A stretch of 64,000 bases of DNA from Desertivirga brevis (GCF_017355835.1 NZ_JAFEWF010000006.1:496001-560000), one strand, 5' to 3'; shown: positions 37,293-47,283, counted from the stretch's first letter. A program made the numbers and translations. The notes: generated by a model from the letters alone, not told the origin.

Positions 37293-38615
37293 CTAGTCCC
37301 GCGAAAATCTATATTCGCCACCTCCCTGTTTCAGCACCATTGCTTTTTCTGCTGGTTTAAACTCCAGAATTACGCCAGCCTGAGCAAAGCCAAACTTATC
37401 TTTCTCTAATGCTTCTAATGGAAATGCCCCCTGGCCGGTAGCCTGCCCAATTAGGGTATTATCTTTTTTTGTTATAGTTACTTTAAGAGGTATAGCTGTT
37501 GAAGAATAAACACCCAAATACTTATCTAACTCCTCCGGGCTCAATGTAATTCCTTTTTTAAATTCAGGAATGCTGTACGGTTTACCAAATACTGCACTAA
37601 GGACTGCTATGCTTATATCGTTATTATTGAAGTTAGTGCCATTAGAAATTAATGCATAGGAAACAGCATCTTGAGGAAAATGTATAAAAACAGAACTGAA
37701 ACCATCAATACCGCCAGTATGTCCAAATCCTTTTTTATCGTAAAAAGGCATTTGTATCAGCCCAAACCCAAAGTTGTCCTTCAGCGTTTTCATTTGCTCC
37801 AGACTCTTGCTATTAACTACTTTTCCTGCAAATAAGGCGTCTGAAAACTTCACAAGATCCGTTGGCGTAGAAACGATAGAGCCTGCACCAAGAGGAACAG
37901 AAGTGTCGGTTTCGGGCGCTTTTACCCAATTTTCGCCAGTAGTATATGAGCTTGCTTCTTTATTTTGAAGGCTGATTTTTCCTCCAACATAGGTGTTTCT
38001 AAGTCCAAGTGGTTCAGTGATAAACTCCTTTAACAGCTCAGCATAAGGCTTCTTGAAGCTCTTTTTCAATATAAAGGTCAACAAGATATAGTTCGAGTTA
38101 CTATAGACCATTTTGCTATCCGGTTCAAAGTCAGTTCCTCCTTTTATGATAATGTCCAGCAATTCTTCCTCTGTTTTCGCCCGGGTATAATAGCTCGCGT
38201 AGGCTGCGTCGTCTGTAAGATTATGAATACCACTGCGGTGGTTAAGCAGATGTCTGATAGTGATCTTTGAGGCATTTTTAACAGCAGGGTAATACTTGTC
38301 GATCGTTTGATCAAGGGAAATCTTGTTGCTCTCTACTGCTTTCATTACTAGAGTGGCAGTAAAGGTTTTTGTGATTGAGCCTATTCGGTACCTCGAGCTT
38401 TGGTCTGCTTTGGTTTGCGATTCAACATCCGCAAATCCAACAGATCTGGTATAAATAACCTTACTATTTTGGGAAATAGCAACACTGCCCATAAAGCGAT
38501 CATTCTTCTCGAGGGCATCAAAATATGCATCCAATTTCTGCTTGTCCAGTGCTTGGGAAAAGCCGAGATACGATACGAATGATAGTAGGATAGAGCTTAG
38601 GAATGTCTTTTTCAT
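37293..38615 (-). CDS. serine beta-lactamase-fold hydrolase (class C-like)
   Basis: 440 residues: signal peptide (about 1-19, FLSSILLSFVSYLGFSQ), beta-lactamase fold with SxxK in GSITKTFTA, Tyr-x-Asn in YSNSNY and HTG in GFGHTGGIDG, so the catalytic set is complete. A C-terminal extension (about 345-440) is typical of the Bacteroidota esterase/peptidase subgroup. It is exported to the periplasm or surface. Most such proteins cut peptides or esters rather than giving drug resistance. Its start lies 64 bases after the end of the upstream outer-membrane gene, so the two may be co-transcribed. Confidence 0.9.
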   Translation of the reverse strand: MKKTFLSSILLSFVSYLGFSQALDKQKLDAYFDALEKNDRFMGSVAISQNSKVIYTRSVGFADVESQTKADQSSRYRIGSITKTFTATLVMKAVESNKISLDQTIDKYYPAVKNASKITIRHLLNHRSGIHNLTDDAAYASYYTRAKTEEELLDIIIKGGTDFEPDSKMVYSNSNYILLTFILKKSFKKPYAELLKEFITEPLGLRNTYVGGKISLQNKEASSYTTGENWVKAPETDTSVPLGAGSIVSTPTDLVKFSDALFAGKVVNSKSLEQMKTLKDNFGFGLIQMPFYDKKGFGHTGGIDGFSSVFIHFPQDAVSYALISNGTNFNNNDISIAVLSAVFGKPYSIPEFKKGITLSPEELDKYLGVYSSTAIPLKVTITKKDNTLIGQATGQGAFPLEALEKDKFGFAQAGVILEFKPAEKAMVLKQGGGEYRFSRD

Positions 38616-38679
38616 CGGATGTTTTTTAATTAGATAGTAGTGTTGGTTGTTTTGTTACAAGTTTCAAAGATGAAACAGG

Positions 38680-41514
38680 TTAATCTTTATCTACCCGGAT
38701 GTGCTTTCCGCCGAACCTCGATAAATTATATTGTAGATTCATCGAAAACACCCTGGTTTGCTGTACATTCCGGCTATCTATTATTGTGTTCCCCGACATC
38801 ATCCTTGAAATATTATTCCCTTGTCCAAGAAGATCACTTCCATAGATTTTAACACTTAAAGCATTGTCTTTTAAGAAGCTCTTCTCTATGCCGCCATTTA
38901 TGATCATTGGATTGCTATTGTTTAGAGCATAACCATAGCGAACTCCTTTAGAAATACTGAAATGCATAAAATAGGATTTCTTAACCGTCAGTCGGCTAGA
39001 AACGTTCATGTTTAAATCACCGATACTTTGCCTGGTTTGACCGTTTCTTGCATTGCTATTACTGCTGTTGTAATTTAGACCTGCATCAACCTTCAAGTTC
39101 TTTAAACGAAGGTCGCCATTGAGTCTTGTGCGAATGCCTGTGGTTTTAAAAAAAGCAGGAGAGGGAATCTGACCTATTCCGAGAGACTGGAAACCGAAAC
39201 CGCTGTACATAGAACTTACATCGTTATTATTTGTGAGATAATAGTTTAGGTTTAGATTAACTGAAAACTTTTTCATGGATAGTGTACCATCCAGTTGTTG
39301 ATTAAAGTTGGTGCCTTTGCCCGAGATTTTCTGATTATTGAATAGTACGGTCCGGTTAGAAAAGCCAAAAGTGCCCGAATACCTCAGAGATAACTTACGG
39401 TGCATAAGTGGAAGATGGATGTGATAGTTAGCATTAGTTTGATAGTTGCCGTTTACATTTTCATAACGGGTTATCTGCTTCAAGCTATTTAACGTATCAG
39501 CTATAAGGCTAACTGCACTAACAATCTCTCTCTGAGTGGAAGAAGCACTAGCGCCAACCTGAATTGACAAGCCAGATTTGCTGTGATTGTAATTGAAATT
39601 GGTGTTTAGAGAATTTGTAAAAGAAGGTTTAAGATCAGGATTTCCAACAACAATGTTTTGGAGGCTCTGGGCATTTCTTATAGGTTGTAATTGGTAAAGA
39701 GTTGGATTGTTATTAGACCCGCGATAGGTTAGAGAAAGGGTTTTTCCTTGTGACAGCGTTTTGCTGAAGTTCAAACCCGGGGAATAATTGAATGTGTTAT
39801 TTTTTGTTGTTGTCTTGAGGCGAAAATCGCGATTAGTGAGCAAATTAGGCTTTACATCAAAGCTAATGTTATATCGCATTTTACGGGAAGAATAGTTGTA
39901 ATTGACACCCAGCGATTGTTGTAGAGAAATACTTCTGAATGAGTTACTAAGCGAATCAACAAGGGTTGACTGCCTGCTTAAGTTATCTAATACGAGGGTG
40001 GAAACACTATTGGTGGTTCTTGTAGAATATCCGTGATAACTTAGATTGAAGCTTCGTCTGGCAAGGGTATCTTTAGTTTTTTTCAATCCTATACTGTAAT
40101 TGAGGCCTAAAGTTGCATTTTCGCTGTTCGTGGTGCTGTTGACATCTCTGTTTAATAGGGAGTCTTTAAGAAGGCTACCAGTGAGTTTGTCGTAATAAAT
40201 AGTATTGGTGCCAAGGGTTTGATCATTGTTCTGTCCTGAAATGTGCACTGAACTATTGATAGAAAAGGAATTCTTCTTGTTTTTGGATCTTCTGGAGACC
40301 GAAATATTACCCGAGAGATAGGGCGAGGTGTTATTAGAACTATTATTATTTCGAAAGTCTTGCCGGATCACACCATACTGGTTACTTAAACCTGTGTTCT
40401 TATTGTCCGACCTATTATAGCCTGCTGCAAGGGAAGCCATTATAAAGGATTTATTATTATTAAAATCCAGTCCGAGGCTTAAAGTATGATTGGTGCTCCT
40501 GCTCTCTCCATCGTTTTTAGAGTTATTAATAAAATTCCCTTCGGGGTTCAAGGTTTCGCTGACCTGTTCACTCGAATAGGTGTTGCCATTTCCGTTAAAA
40601 TTATAGTTGATGTCGCGGTTGCCGTGCTTACCAAATTTATCTCTGTTTGATATACTTCCACCATTTGAATGATTATCCCCTGCACCATTGTTAAAGGTGC
40701 TCGTGTTTAAATGAGCAGAGCTCTGCTTGCTACCATTCCATAAATTTAAAGAAGCGTTGCTTCCCAGCATATTGTTCGTGCCTGCATTTGCGTTAAATCC
40801 ACCGAATTTACCTTTGTTCATGCCGGGCTTAGTCACGATATTCATCATCTTTACAGGTTCACCCGTCTTAACTCCGGTAAAGTTCGCCTCTTCCCCGTAA
40901 TGGTCTATCACCTGGATCTTAGAAACAATTTCAGCTGGGAGTTTTCCAATAAAGTCCTTGATATTATTTGTAAAAAAGTCTACCCCATTTACCCGTAGTT
41001 TGACCATCTCACGTCCTGTGGTTTTTACATTATAGTCGTTGTCGACTTCCATACCTGGAAGTTTTTTCAAAAGGTCGGCTACATTATCACCTTCTCTTAC
41101 CTCAAATGCCGCTGCATTAAATTCGACAGTGTCTTGCATAAACCTAACAGGGTTTGGTTTAGCTTTAATTACCACATCTTTAAGCATACGGCTTGATTTC
41201 TTCAGGACGATGGTATCCAGGTGGCGCTGCCTTTCTAAAGAGGGTAAGGAATAAGTTATTTCAGAACGATGATATCCCAGAGCATTAAGCTGGAGAATAA
41301 ATTTTTCTAAATTAACTTTTGAAATGCTGTAGTTTCCGTCCTCAGAGGTCACTGTTCTAAGGGTATCACTATTGATGATAAGGAATACATCTACACCCCC
41401 AATTCCAACTTTCGCTGTGTCTGTAACACAACCGAAAACTCTCATGTTCTTCTGAGCATAAAGCTGAAGCATTGAGCATACCAGAATAAGTGTCAGGCAG
41501 AAGAACTTTTTCAA
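38680..41514 (-). CDS. outer-membrane beta-barrel family protein (TonB-receptor-like)
   Basis: 944 residues: signal peptide (CLTLILVCSMLQLYAQ), carboxypeptidase-regulatory-like domain (about 25-105), plug-like region (about 115-230, with LLKKLPGMEVD and VKLRVNGVDFF), then a long Asn/Ser-rich barrel. This is the Bacteroidota OMP_b-brl_3 family, related to TonB receptors but of unknown cargo. It is unusually rich in Asn and Ser between about 235 and 450, probably long surface loops. It precedes the beta-lactamase-fold hydrolase on the same strand. Confidence 0.87.
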   Translation of the reverse strand: MKKFFCLTLILVCSMLQLYAQKNMRVFGCVTDTAKVGIGGVDVFLIINSDTLRTVTSEDGNYSISKVNLEKFILQLNALGYHRSEITYSLPSLERQRHLDTIVLKKSSRMLKDVVIKAKPNPVRFMQDTVEFNAAAFEVREGDNVADLLKKLPGMEVDNDYNVKTTGREMVKLRVNGVDFFTNNIKDFIGKLPAEIVSKIQVIDHYGEEANFTGVKTGEPVKMMNIVTKPGMNKGKFGGFNANAGTNNMLGSNASLNLWNGSKQSSAHLNTSTFNNGAGDNHSNGGSISNRDKFGKHGNRDINYNFNGNGNTYSSEQVSETLNPEGNFINNSKNDGESRSTNHTLSLGLDFNNNKSFIMASLAAGYNRSDNKNTGLSNQYGVIRQDFRNNNSSNNTSPYLSGNISVSRRSKNKKNSFSINSSVHISGQNNDQTLGTNTIYYDKLTGSLLKDSLLNRDVNSTTNSENATLGLNYSIGLKKTKDTLARRSFNLSYHGYSTRTTNSVSTLVLDNLSRQSTLVDSLSNSFRSISLQQSLGVNYNYSSRKMRYNISFDVKPNLLTNRDFRLKTTTKNNTFNYSPGLNFSKTLSQGKTLSLTYRGSNNNPTLYQLQPIRNAQSLQNIVVGNPDLKPSFTNSLNTNFNYNHSKSGLSIQVGASASSTQREIVSAVSLIADTLNSLKQITRYENVNGNYQTNANYHIHLPLMHRKLSLRYSGTFGFSNRTVLFNNQKISGKGTNFNQQLDGTLSMKKFSVNLNLNYYLTNNNDVSSMYSGFGFQSLGIGQIPSPAFFKTTGIRTRLNGDLRLKNLKVDAGLNYNSSNSNARNGQTRQSIGDLNMNVSSRLTVKKSYFMHFSISKGVRYGYALNNSNPMIINGGIEKSFLKDNALSVKIYGSDLLGQGNNISRMMSGNTIIDSRNVQQTRVFSMNLQYNLSRFGGKHIRVDKD

Positions 41515-41694
41515 CTGGATAAGATGAAGATTATATTCAAACTTAAGTTTTTATTTGTAAATAATTGTTAACAAGATTCAAGAATTTCAAGCTTTTGTTT
41601 AAGATGACTGCTTTAGAACATAGCTTTTTATTTTAGCTTGCAGTATTGTAACTATTGCTTTAAGTTACTATTTTTAGACTTAAAGTTTAAAGAT

Positions 41695-41994
41695 TTGGCA
41701 ATATTGAAAACCCCTCTTCCCGAATGTGTTCGTGGACATGTTGATAAACAAATAGTAATTAAGCACCGATTTGGAAAGACGATAATTACGGCATATCCGG
41801 ATATGAGTAGAGTTTGTTTCAATGAAAATCAGAAAGCGAAACAAAGACTCTTTGCTGATGCTGTTATTTACGCCCGGTCAATAGTGAATGATCCTGTTAA
41901 AAAAGCGAGGTACAAAGCAATATTACCAGCAAGGAAAAGAGTTTTTAATGCAGCGATTGCAGATTTTATGCACGGAAGAGATTTAGGAGACTGA
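41695..41994 (+). CDS. small conserved-looking hypothetical protein
   Basis: 99 residues from TTG 41695 (MAILKTPLPECVRGHVDK). The frame is open to a TTG at 41638, but the added residues are Cys/Phe-rich and unlikely. The rest is basic and helical (KQRLFADAVIYARSIVND, KKARYKAILPARKRVFNAA), like a family of small basic proteins I have seen in sphingobacteria, unnamed and of unknown role. No membrane segment or signal peptide. It has no close neighbour on its strand. Confidence 0.55.
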   Translation: MAILKTPLPECVRGHVDKQIVIKHRFGKTIITAYPDMSRVCFNENQKAKQRLFADAVIYARSIVNDPVKKARYKAILPARKRVFNAAIADFMHGRDLGD

Positions 41995-42154
41995 AGACTT
42001 CTTGTTCAGTTCTTGTTCAGTCATCCTACGCTCAAAAGCTACTTTTTAAGAACGAAAACACAAGAAGAACTGAAGTAAAACCTGCGAGAAAATTAGGATG
42101 CCAGCAAGGGCCTCTTCTTCTTTGCAACTCTATGAGAGGACCGAAGAATAAACA

Positions 42155-42181
42155 GGGGAGCATCTGTTCAGAAAGCTCCCC
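42155..42181. terminator. hairpin next to the DUF6607-like pseudogene
   Basis: GGGGAGC and GCTCCCC form a perfect 7-bp stem around a 13-base loop, 48 bases past the 3' end of the pseudogene. Probably the old terminator of that gene. The rest of the gap (41995-42229) holds a short duplication of TTGTTCAG near 42004-42022 and nothing else. Confidence 0.45.
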
Positions 42182-42229
42182 CGGGAAATGAATAGTAAAG
42201 AAGTTTAGATCTGCATATTAGCTCTTGGA

Positions 42230-43014
42230 TTACTGCAGGTATGAGGCAATAATGGCTCTGCTTTCGCTTTTATTTTTTGTGGAGGCCCATTTTTCTTTGC
42301 TCGACTGATCGCCGAGTTCGAATAGCCTCTCAAATAAGGTCTTGCCATCCTTCTTGTTTTGCAGATGGATCTTGTCGTTTTTGGCAATGACTTCATCCCA
42401 TATTGAACGGATATCTTTCCAATAGGTGCCCTGCTCGTTCCACCATTTTTGCGCGTAGGTGAATTTTGAAGGATCGGCTTTGGTAAATTCTTCGTATCCT
42501 TTTTCCATTGCGAGTAGTTTATCTCCTTTATCGCTGCGGACCATCTTCTTATTGTCCTGTTCAAACATCCAGCCTGTCTCAGTAAAATAAACCCTGTTAC
42601 CTCTGCGAAGTACATTATAGTCGTTACGTTTGGTAAATTCACGGCGAGGGAGAGGGGAATCGGTTTCGCTTTGCTATTGATGGCGACCATCAACAAGTAC
42701 CCAGGTACCTGTGCTTTCATAGCGGGGACTGTCATCCACCTGGAAAACTCTTTGGGTCCATTTTCCTTTTACTTCAGCTGGATTTAGATGCAGTTTTTCC
42801 AGGTATTTTCTCAGTCGAACACTAGTAGGGTAGGGTCTTCGTAAGTCCAATCCTGGCGCCAGTGCTTGATCACCATACTTTCGCCCACTACAAGTAAATC
42901 CTGAAGCACTATTTTCTTCGGACTCTCCTCAACAACTGTTACCCATTCGTAACCCCATGAATGATACCTGGGGTGGAATTTATAGGCTGTGTCGGAGCAA
43001 AGAAGGATTCCCAC
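42230..43014 (-). pseudogene. decayed DUF6607-like gene
   Basis: Three pieces on the minus strand join into one protein resembling DUF6607 as I recall it. Piece 1 (43014-42814) has YKFHPRYHSWGYEWV and KHWRQDWTYEDP and ends at a TGA (42813-42811). A one-base loss in the A5 run at about 42798-42794 then shifts the frame. Piece 2 carries KGKWTQRVFQVDDSPRYE and VDGRH and is cut by a TAG (42676-42674) probably from a Trp codon. Piece 3 carries PLPRREFTKR, GWMFEQDNKKM, then a helical end (KWWNEQGTYWKDIRSIWDEV) to TAA. The N-terminal third is missing, cut off at the point where the divergent AraC gene begins. Confidence 0.75.
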
Positions 43015-43728
43015 GGCTACGGAATGCTATTTATTCTTAATGGAAGTGCTGAGGTTTATTATGTTGATAGGCATTCAGCTACACTTGAAAAACAATATCT
43101 AATACTTCCAAGAAATCCTTCATCGTTTTTAATCCTGGCGAATACACCTCTGAGGCTATTGGTTCTAAGTGTCAATGGGAGTATAGTGTTGAAGTTGTTT
43201 GAAGACGAAGACAATGACCTTCTAAAGTCGCTACCAATGGTTCCATCTCTAGGTTCAATCCTTGATAGTATTAGACGCTGCGAGCACAAGGGGTATCCCA
43301 GAAGGATATTTTTTGAGGCAAAAATGCTTGAACTTCTGCTTCTGATCGGTGATGATTCAAAGCGCCGTAAACAGAATAACTTTATCTCTATAAAGAGTTA
43401 TGACTTGGACAAAATTTACCAGGCAAAAGAATTCATTGAACGAAACATACAAAGTCCTTGTTCCTTAATTGAGCTCGCTCACAAAGTTGGACTGAATGAT
43501 TTCAAACTAAAGCGGGGATTTAAGGAAGTAATAGGAACCACCGTTTTTGGATACTTATATGAATTTCGGATGGAGAGGGCCAAAATGCTTTTAGAGAATG
43601 GGGCTGCCGTTAATGAGGTTTCTTTTGAAGTTGGTTATAAAAATCCACATCACTTTACTGCAGCCTTTAAAAAAAAGTATGGCATATTACCCAGCTTGCT
43701 AAAGAGGCAGAATAAACATCTGGATTAG
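42961..43728 (+). CDS. AraC-family regulator, N-terminally shortened
   Basis: 255 residues. The C-terminal half (about 155-250) is a full AraC DNA-binding domain with two HTHs (LIELAHKVGLNDFKLKRGF and VNEVSFEVGYKNPHHFTAAFKKKYG), like PchR-type iron regulators. The N-terminal sensor domain starts abruptly (first recognisable strand MLFILNGSAEVYYV at about 23), shorter than usual. Its first 54 bases overlap the other-strand pseudogene remnant, so the start codon was probably acquired at a deletion junction. DNA binding may persist, but normal ligand sensing is doubtful. Confidence 0.7.
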   Translation: MIPGVEFIGCVGAKKDSHGYGMLFILNGSAEVYYVDRHSATLEKQYLILPRNPSSFLILANTPLRLLVLSVNGSIVLKLFEDEDNDLLKSLPMVPSLGSILDSIRRCEHKGYPRRIFFEAKMLELLLLIGDDSKRRKQNNFISIKSYDLDKIYQAKEFIERNIQSPCSLIELAHKVGLNDFKLKRGFKEVIGTTVFGYLYEFRMERAKMLLENGAAVNEVSFEVGYKNPHHFTAAFKKKYGILPSLLKRQNKHLD

Positions 43729-43745
43729 GAAGTATCCTTACCTGA

Positions 43746-44996
43746 TTAAATTTTCTGAGACTCATTTCGTTCGTTTTGCTCCTTCTCAATATGTTGCATG
43801 CCCAAAGCGGCAGTGCATCCATGAAGTACTATAGAAAGTAGTACCACAAATGAAAGTGTGGTCCAAAGTTCGTCAACCTGGCTGAACTCTGCCTTACTTA
43901 GTGCAAAGGAGAGGTAGAAGAAAGAGCCAAGGCCTCTTATACCGAAAAAGCTTATTCCCAACTTTTCCTTGATGGTCAACCCCGAGGAGAACAGGGAGAG
44001 ATAGGCAGTTACCGGTCGTATAATGAACAGAAAAAAAAGTGCGAATCCGACTATTTGCCAGTTTAGCTTATCAAGAATTCCCGTAGCAAGGCTACCGCCA
44101 AATAATATTAGGACGATGGCAAGTAAAATGCGTTCGATCTGATCCGTGAAGGAATGCATTTTAGTGTGGTACTTGTGGTCAAGTTCATAGTTCCGTAAAG
44201 CCACCGCTGCTACAAAAACAGCGATAAAGCCATAACCATGCGCCAATTCTGTTAATCCGTAAACGGTTAAAGTGGTTGAGATGGCAACAAATCCGTCCCT
44301 TATTTCAACCGTTATTCCTTTTCCGGGAAGGTAAAATAGCAGCCAGGCAAGCGCGCGGCCACTTACATAGCCAATTAAAACACCTGCAACGATGCGGTAA
44401 ACAAGATCCATCCAGATCCAGTTTAAAATATTAGCCCAACTTATACCTCCTGCTAAAGCAGCAGTTATTGCAAGCCAGGTAAAGGGAAAAGCCATGCCAT
44501 CATTCATTCCAGCCTCTGCAGTAAGGGCGAATCTCACCTTATTCTGGTCTTTTTCGAGAGGTGGGCCTACCTGCACATCTGAAGCAAGGACTGGGTCGGT
44601 AGGAGCCAGGACTGCCCCTAATAGAAGTGCAGAAGCCAGACCAAGGCCTAATGAAAAATAAGAGACCAAAGCAACCAGGGCTATAGAAAGGAGCATGGTG
44701 ATCGTTACAAGCCGGAATGGAATTTTCCAGTTCTTAAAAGAGAATGGTTCGTCTAGCTTAAGGCCTGTTCCCATAAGTGATATAATGACCACCAACTCTG
44801 AGAGGTGAACTGTATAGCTCTCTTTTCTAATTGGATCAGGAGTGGGAAAGAAATCGAAAAAGCTATAAAGAAGTATGCCTGCAAGTATGTACCAGACAGA
44901 ATATGATATTCCCGTTTTTTCTGTAAGAGCCGGCATCCAGGCCATAGCAAGTGATGCTATTCCTACGATGCTTATTCCAATAATGTAGATGTCCAT
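43746..44996 (-). CDS. NhaP-type cation:proton antiporter
   Basis: 416 residues with about 12 membrane segments of the CPA1 family. It shows LGAVLAPTDPVLASDVQVGPP and a following NDGMAFPFTWLA, the two regions carrying the ion-site Asp residues. It exchanges sodium or potassium for protons at the inner membrane. No cytosolic RCK tail is present. It converges with the AraC gene 17 bases away. It is the second antiporter in this window after NhaA. Confidence 0.9.
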   Translation of the reverse strand: MDIYIIGISIVGIASLAMAWMPALTEKTGISYSVWYILAGILLYSFFDFFPTPDPIRKESYTVHLSELVVIISLMGTGLKLDEPFSFKNWKIPFRLVTITMLLSIALVALVSYFSLGLGLASALLLGAVLAPTDPVLASDVQVGPPLEKDQNKVRFALTAEAGMNDGMAFPFTWLAITAALAGGISWANILNWIWMDLVYRIVAGVLIGYVSGRALAWLLFYLPGKGITVEIRDGFVAISTTLTVYGLTELAHGYGFIAVFVAAVALRNYELDHKYHTKMHSFTDQIERILLAIVLILFGGSLATGILDKLNWQIVGFALFFLFIIRPVTAYLSLFSSGLTIKEKLGISFFGIRGLGSFFYLSFALSKAEFSQVDELWTTLSFVVLLSIVLHGCTAALGMQHIEKEQNERNESQKI

Positions 44997-45129
44997 TTGT
45001 GTGTACTGCGTTCTTCCTGCTTAGAAAGGGGATACGATCGAAATAAGCTGTATATGATAAGGGCAAGTGATCAACAATGAATTCCTTACCCTTATTTCAA
45101 GCAAATAATTAGGATGATCTTATTGTTTC

Positions 45130-45864
45130 CTACAGGGGATGCTCATTTGATAGTTTTTGCAGTTCCATTTCGTTTGTTAGGTCCAGCCTTAGTGGAGTAA
45201 TAGAAACAAAGCCATTTTCAACAGCCCATCGGTCTGTTCCTTCTTCTGCTGGTTCCAATGGTGTAACTGTAAACCAGTAATGTTTTCGCCCCATTGGGTC
45301 TGTTCCGGGAATAATTGTTCCGTCGTAAAGCCTTACCGACTGCCTGGTCCATTTGAGTCCACGAGGCTCGGACGGGAAATTTACGTTATATAGAGCAAGT
45401 TCCTTCTTTTCAAGCAATAAGGCTAGTGTTTCTTCAACGTAAGGGGCGAGTGCTTCAAAGTCAGGCTCTGTATTTCCAACAGGAGTACTTAATGCAATTC
45501 CCTTCATTCCCAATAGCACAGCTTGTTTAGCTGCAGCAAGCGTTCCTGAATGCCACATTCCGTTTCCCAGGTTTGGACCCATATTAATTCCAGATAGGAC
45601 CACATCGGTATTACTCCAAAGATGGGTTCCTAATGCTACACAGTCGGCTGGCGTACCATTTACTCTGTAGGCTTCGATTCCCGGAAACTCTATAGGTGAT
45701 TTTTTATAGGTGAGGGGGCGGGAGTGAGTAACTGCATGCCCCATTGACGACTGTTCAACATCAGGAGCAACTACACGCACTTCTCCAAATTTCTTTGCCA
45801 CTTTCGCTAATGCAGCTATTCCCGGGCTGTATATGCCGTCATCATTCGCTATTAAAATCCGCAT
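45130..45864 (-). CDS. surE: 5'/3'-nucleotidase SurE
   Basis: 244 residues. The opening MRILIANDDGIYSPGI holds the metal-binding Asp pair, followed by APDVEQSSMGHA, GTPADCVALG and SGINMGPNLG, all SurE motifs. It removes phosphate from nucleoside monophosphates and short polyphosphates in the cytoplasm, and supports stationary-phase survival. It stands alone, divergent from the lipid-kinase gene. Confidence 0.95.
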   Translation of the reverse strand: MRILIANDDGIYSPGIAALAKVAKKFGEVRVVAPDVEQSSMGHAVTHSRPLTYKKSPIEFPGIEAYRVNGTPADCVALGTHLWSNTDVVLSGINMGPNLGNGMWHSGTLAAAKQAVLLGMKGIALSTPVGNTEPDFEALAPYVEETLALLLEKKELALYNVNFPSEPRGLKWTRQSVRLYDGTIIPGTDPMGRKHYWFTVTPLEPAEEGTDRWAVENGFVSITPLRLDLTNEMELQKLSNEHPL

Positions 45865-45937
45865 AGGTTAAATATTTCGTCTAAAAATGTCAACTTATTA
45901 ACACAAGGGGTGTTTTAATGTTTAAGTGATTCTACAT

Positions 45938-46825
45938 ATGCCAAAAGCAACATTATTGCACAATCCGAAGGCCGGAGAGGAAAGTTTTACCCCAGACGAA
46001 CTGGTTTCAAAAATACAGGCTCAAAAAATAGACGTTGTTTATAAATCTGTAAAAGATGAATGGACAAACATAGATGAAGGAATAGATTTTTTAATAGTTG
46101 CAGGCGGTGATGGAACTGTTCGCAAGGTTACAGAACAACTTCTTGATCTGGATCTTCATCAAACATATCCCATAGCTTTGTTACCTTCTGGTACCGCAAA
46201 TAATATAGGACTAACACTTGGACTTCCTTCGGATGAAGACCTTGTTATCAGGAACTGGCGAGACCCAAAAATAAAAAAGTACGATGTGGGCAGGATACAT
46301 AACCTTAGCGGTTCTTCTTTTTTTCTCGAAAGCTTCGGCTACGGAGTATTTCCCGAACTGATGATTGAGATGAACAAGCAGGATGAGGACTTGAAAGACA
46401 CGCCTGAGAAGAAGCTGCAACTGGCCGTTGAACTACTATCCCAGATCATCGAAAACTATGAACCGGCTTACTGCGAGCTGGAAGTGGATGGGGTAGACCA
46501 TTCGGGCAAATTTTTACTTGTTGAGATTATGAACACAAGGTCAATAGGTCCAAATCTTTTTCTTTCACCCCATGCCAATCCCGGGGATGGAGAGTTTGAA
46601 GTTGTCTTGATCCCTGAGAGTCAGAAGGAAAAGTTGCTTAAGTACGTGAACGATAAAATCCAGGGTATAGAGGCTCCTAACTTGTTTGATATCTGTAAAG
46701 CAAAGAATATAAAGATCAGATGCGACGACTTGCTTGCCCATGTGGATGACGAAACGGTAGAAATTCACCAATCCGCTGAGGTGAGAATTGAATTAATTAC
46801 AGGGATGCTAGAATTCATGGTTTAA
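45938..46825 (+). CDS. diacylglycerol kinase-like lipid kinase
   Basis: 295 residues from ATG 45938; an ATG four codons upstream is less likely. Catalytic domain motifs HNPKAGEESF and VAGGDGTVRKV (the GGDGT ATP-binding loop), then SGTANNIG. The C-terminal part (about 115-295) is a beta-rich YegS/DgkB-like domain. It phosphorylates a lipid alcohol at the membrane. Ten bases separate it from the OsmC gene, so they share a transcript. Confidence 0.9.
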   Translation: MPKATLLHNPKAGEESFTPDELVSKIQAQKIDVVYKSVKDEWTNIDEGIDFLIVAGGDGTVRKVTEQLLDLDLHQTYPIALLPSGTANNIGLTLGLPSDEDLVIRNWRDPKIKKYDVGRIHNLSGSSFFLESFGYGVFPELMIEMNKQDEDLKDTPEKKLQLAVELLSQIIENYEPAYCELEVDGVDHSGKFLLVEIMNTRSIGPNLFLSPHANPGDGEFEVVLIPESQKEKLLKYVNDKIQGIEAPNLFDICKAKNIKIRCDDLLAHVDDETVEIHQSAEVRIELITGMLEFMV

Positions 46826-46835
46826 AATAAGGGCA

Positions 46836-47249
46836 ATGAATAATAATATATTAGCTACTGCGACTGCTGACAATAAGGGAGAGATCTACGAAACAGATAT
46901 CGTAGCAGGCAGTCATTTTTTTATTGCTGACGAACCAGAGGAAATGGGTGGGCAGGATGAAGCTCCGTCTCCAATAGATTATTTATGTGCTTCGCTGGCT
47001 TCTTGTAAAGCCATCACCCTAAGGATGTATGCCAGGAGAAAGGGTTGGGAAGTAGATTCAATCAAAGTGGAAGTTACACTTATGAAAGCGGGAGATCCTG
47101 CTTTAGGACAAAACTCTTTTTTCTGTAAGCTGGAGATCGAGGGGAACTTGACGGACGAGCAAAGACAACGAATGTATAAGATAGCGGAAGCATGTCCTGT
47201 TGAAAAAATATTACGACAACCGATCGAGATATTTAATGAGAAGCATTAA
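46836..47249 (+). CDS. OsmC-family protein
   Basis: 137 residues: the OsmC fold with the first reactive Cys in YLCASLASCKAITLRMYARR and the second in AEACPVEKILR, the pair that reduces organic hydroperoxides in Ohr/OsmC proteins. It probably detoxifies hydroperoxides in the cytoplasm. Second gene of the lipid-kinase operon. Confidence 0.9.
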   Translation: MNNNILATATADNKGEIYETDIVAGSHFFIADEPEEMGGQDEAPSPIDYLCASLASCKAITLRMYARRKGWEVDSIKVEVTLMKAGDPALGQNSFFCKLEIEGNLTDEQRQRMYKIAEACPVEKILRQPIEIFNEKH

Positions 47250-47254
47250 AAAAA

Positions 47255-47283
47255 CTCCTCAGGGTTATGGGAACCCTGAAGAG
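47255..47283 (+). terminator. hairpin after the OsmC gene
   Basis: CTCCTCAGGGTT pairs with AACCCTGAAGAG except for a two-base internal mismatch, 5 bases after the stop. There is an A-run before it but no T-run after it. Confidence 0.65.

Noticed and set aside
42004..42022. Short TTGTTCAG duplication after the small basic protein gene
   Set aside because: Eleven-base spacing of a single duplication is not enough to call an attachment site or mobile-element footprint.
42205..42735. 176-codon minus-strand frame
   Set aside because: It overlaps the DUF6607-like pseudogene in another frame and has a composition without protein character.
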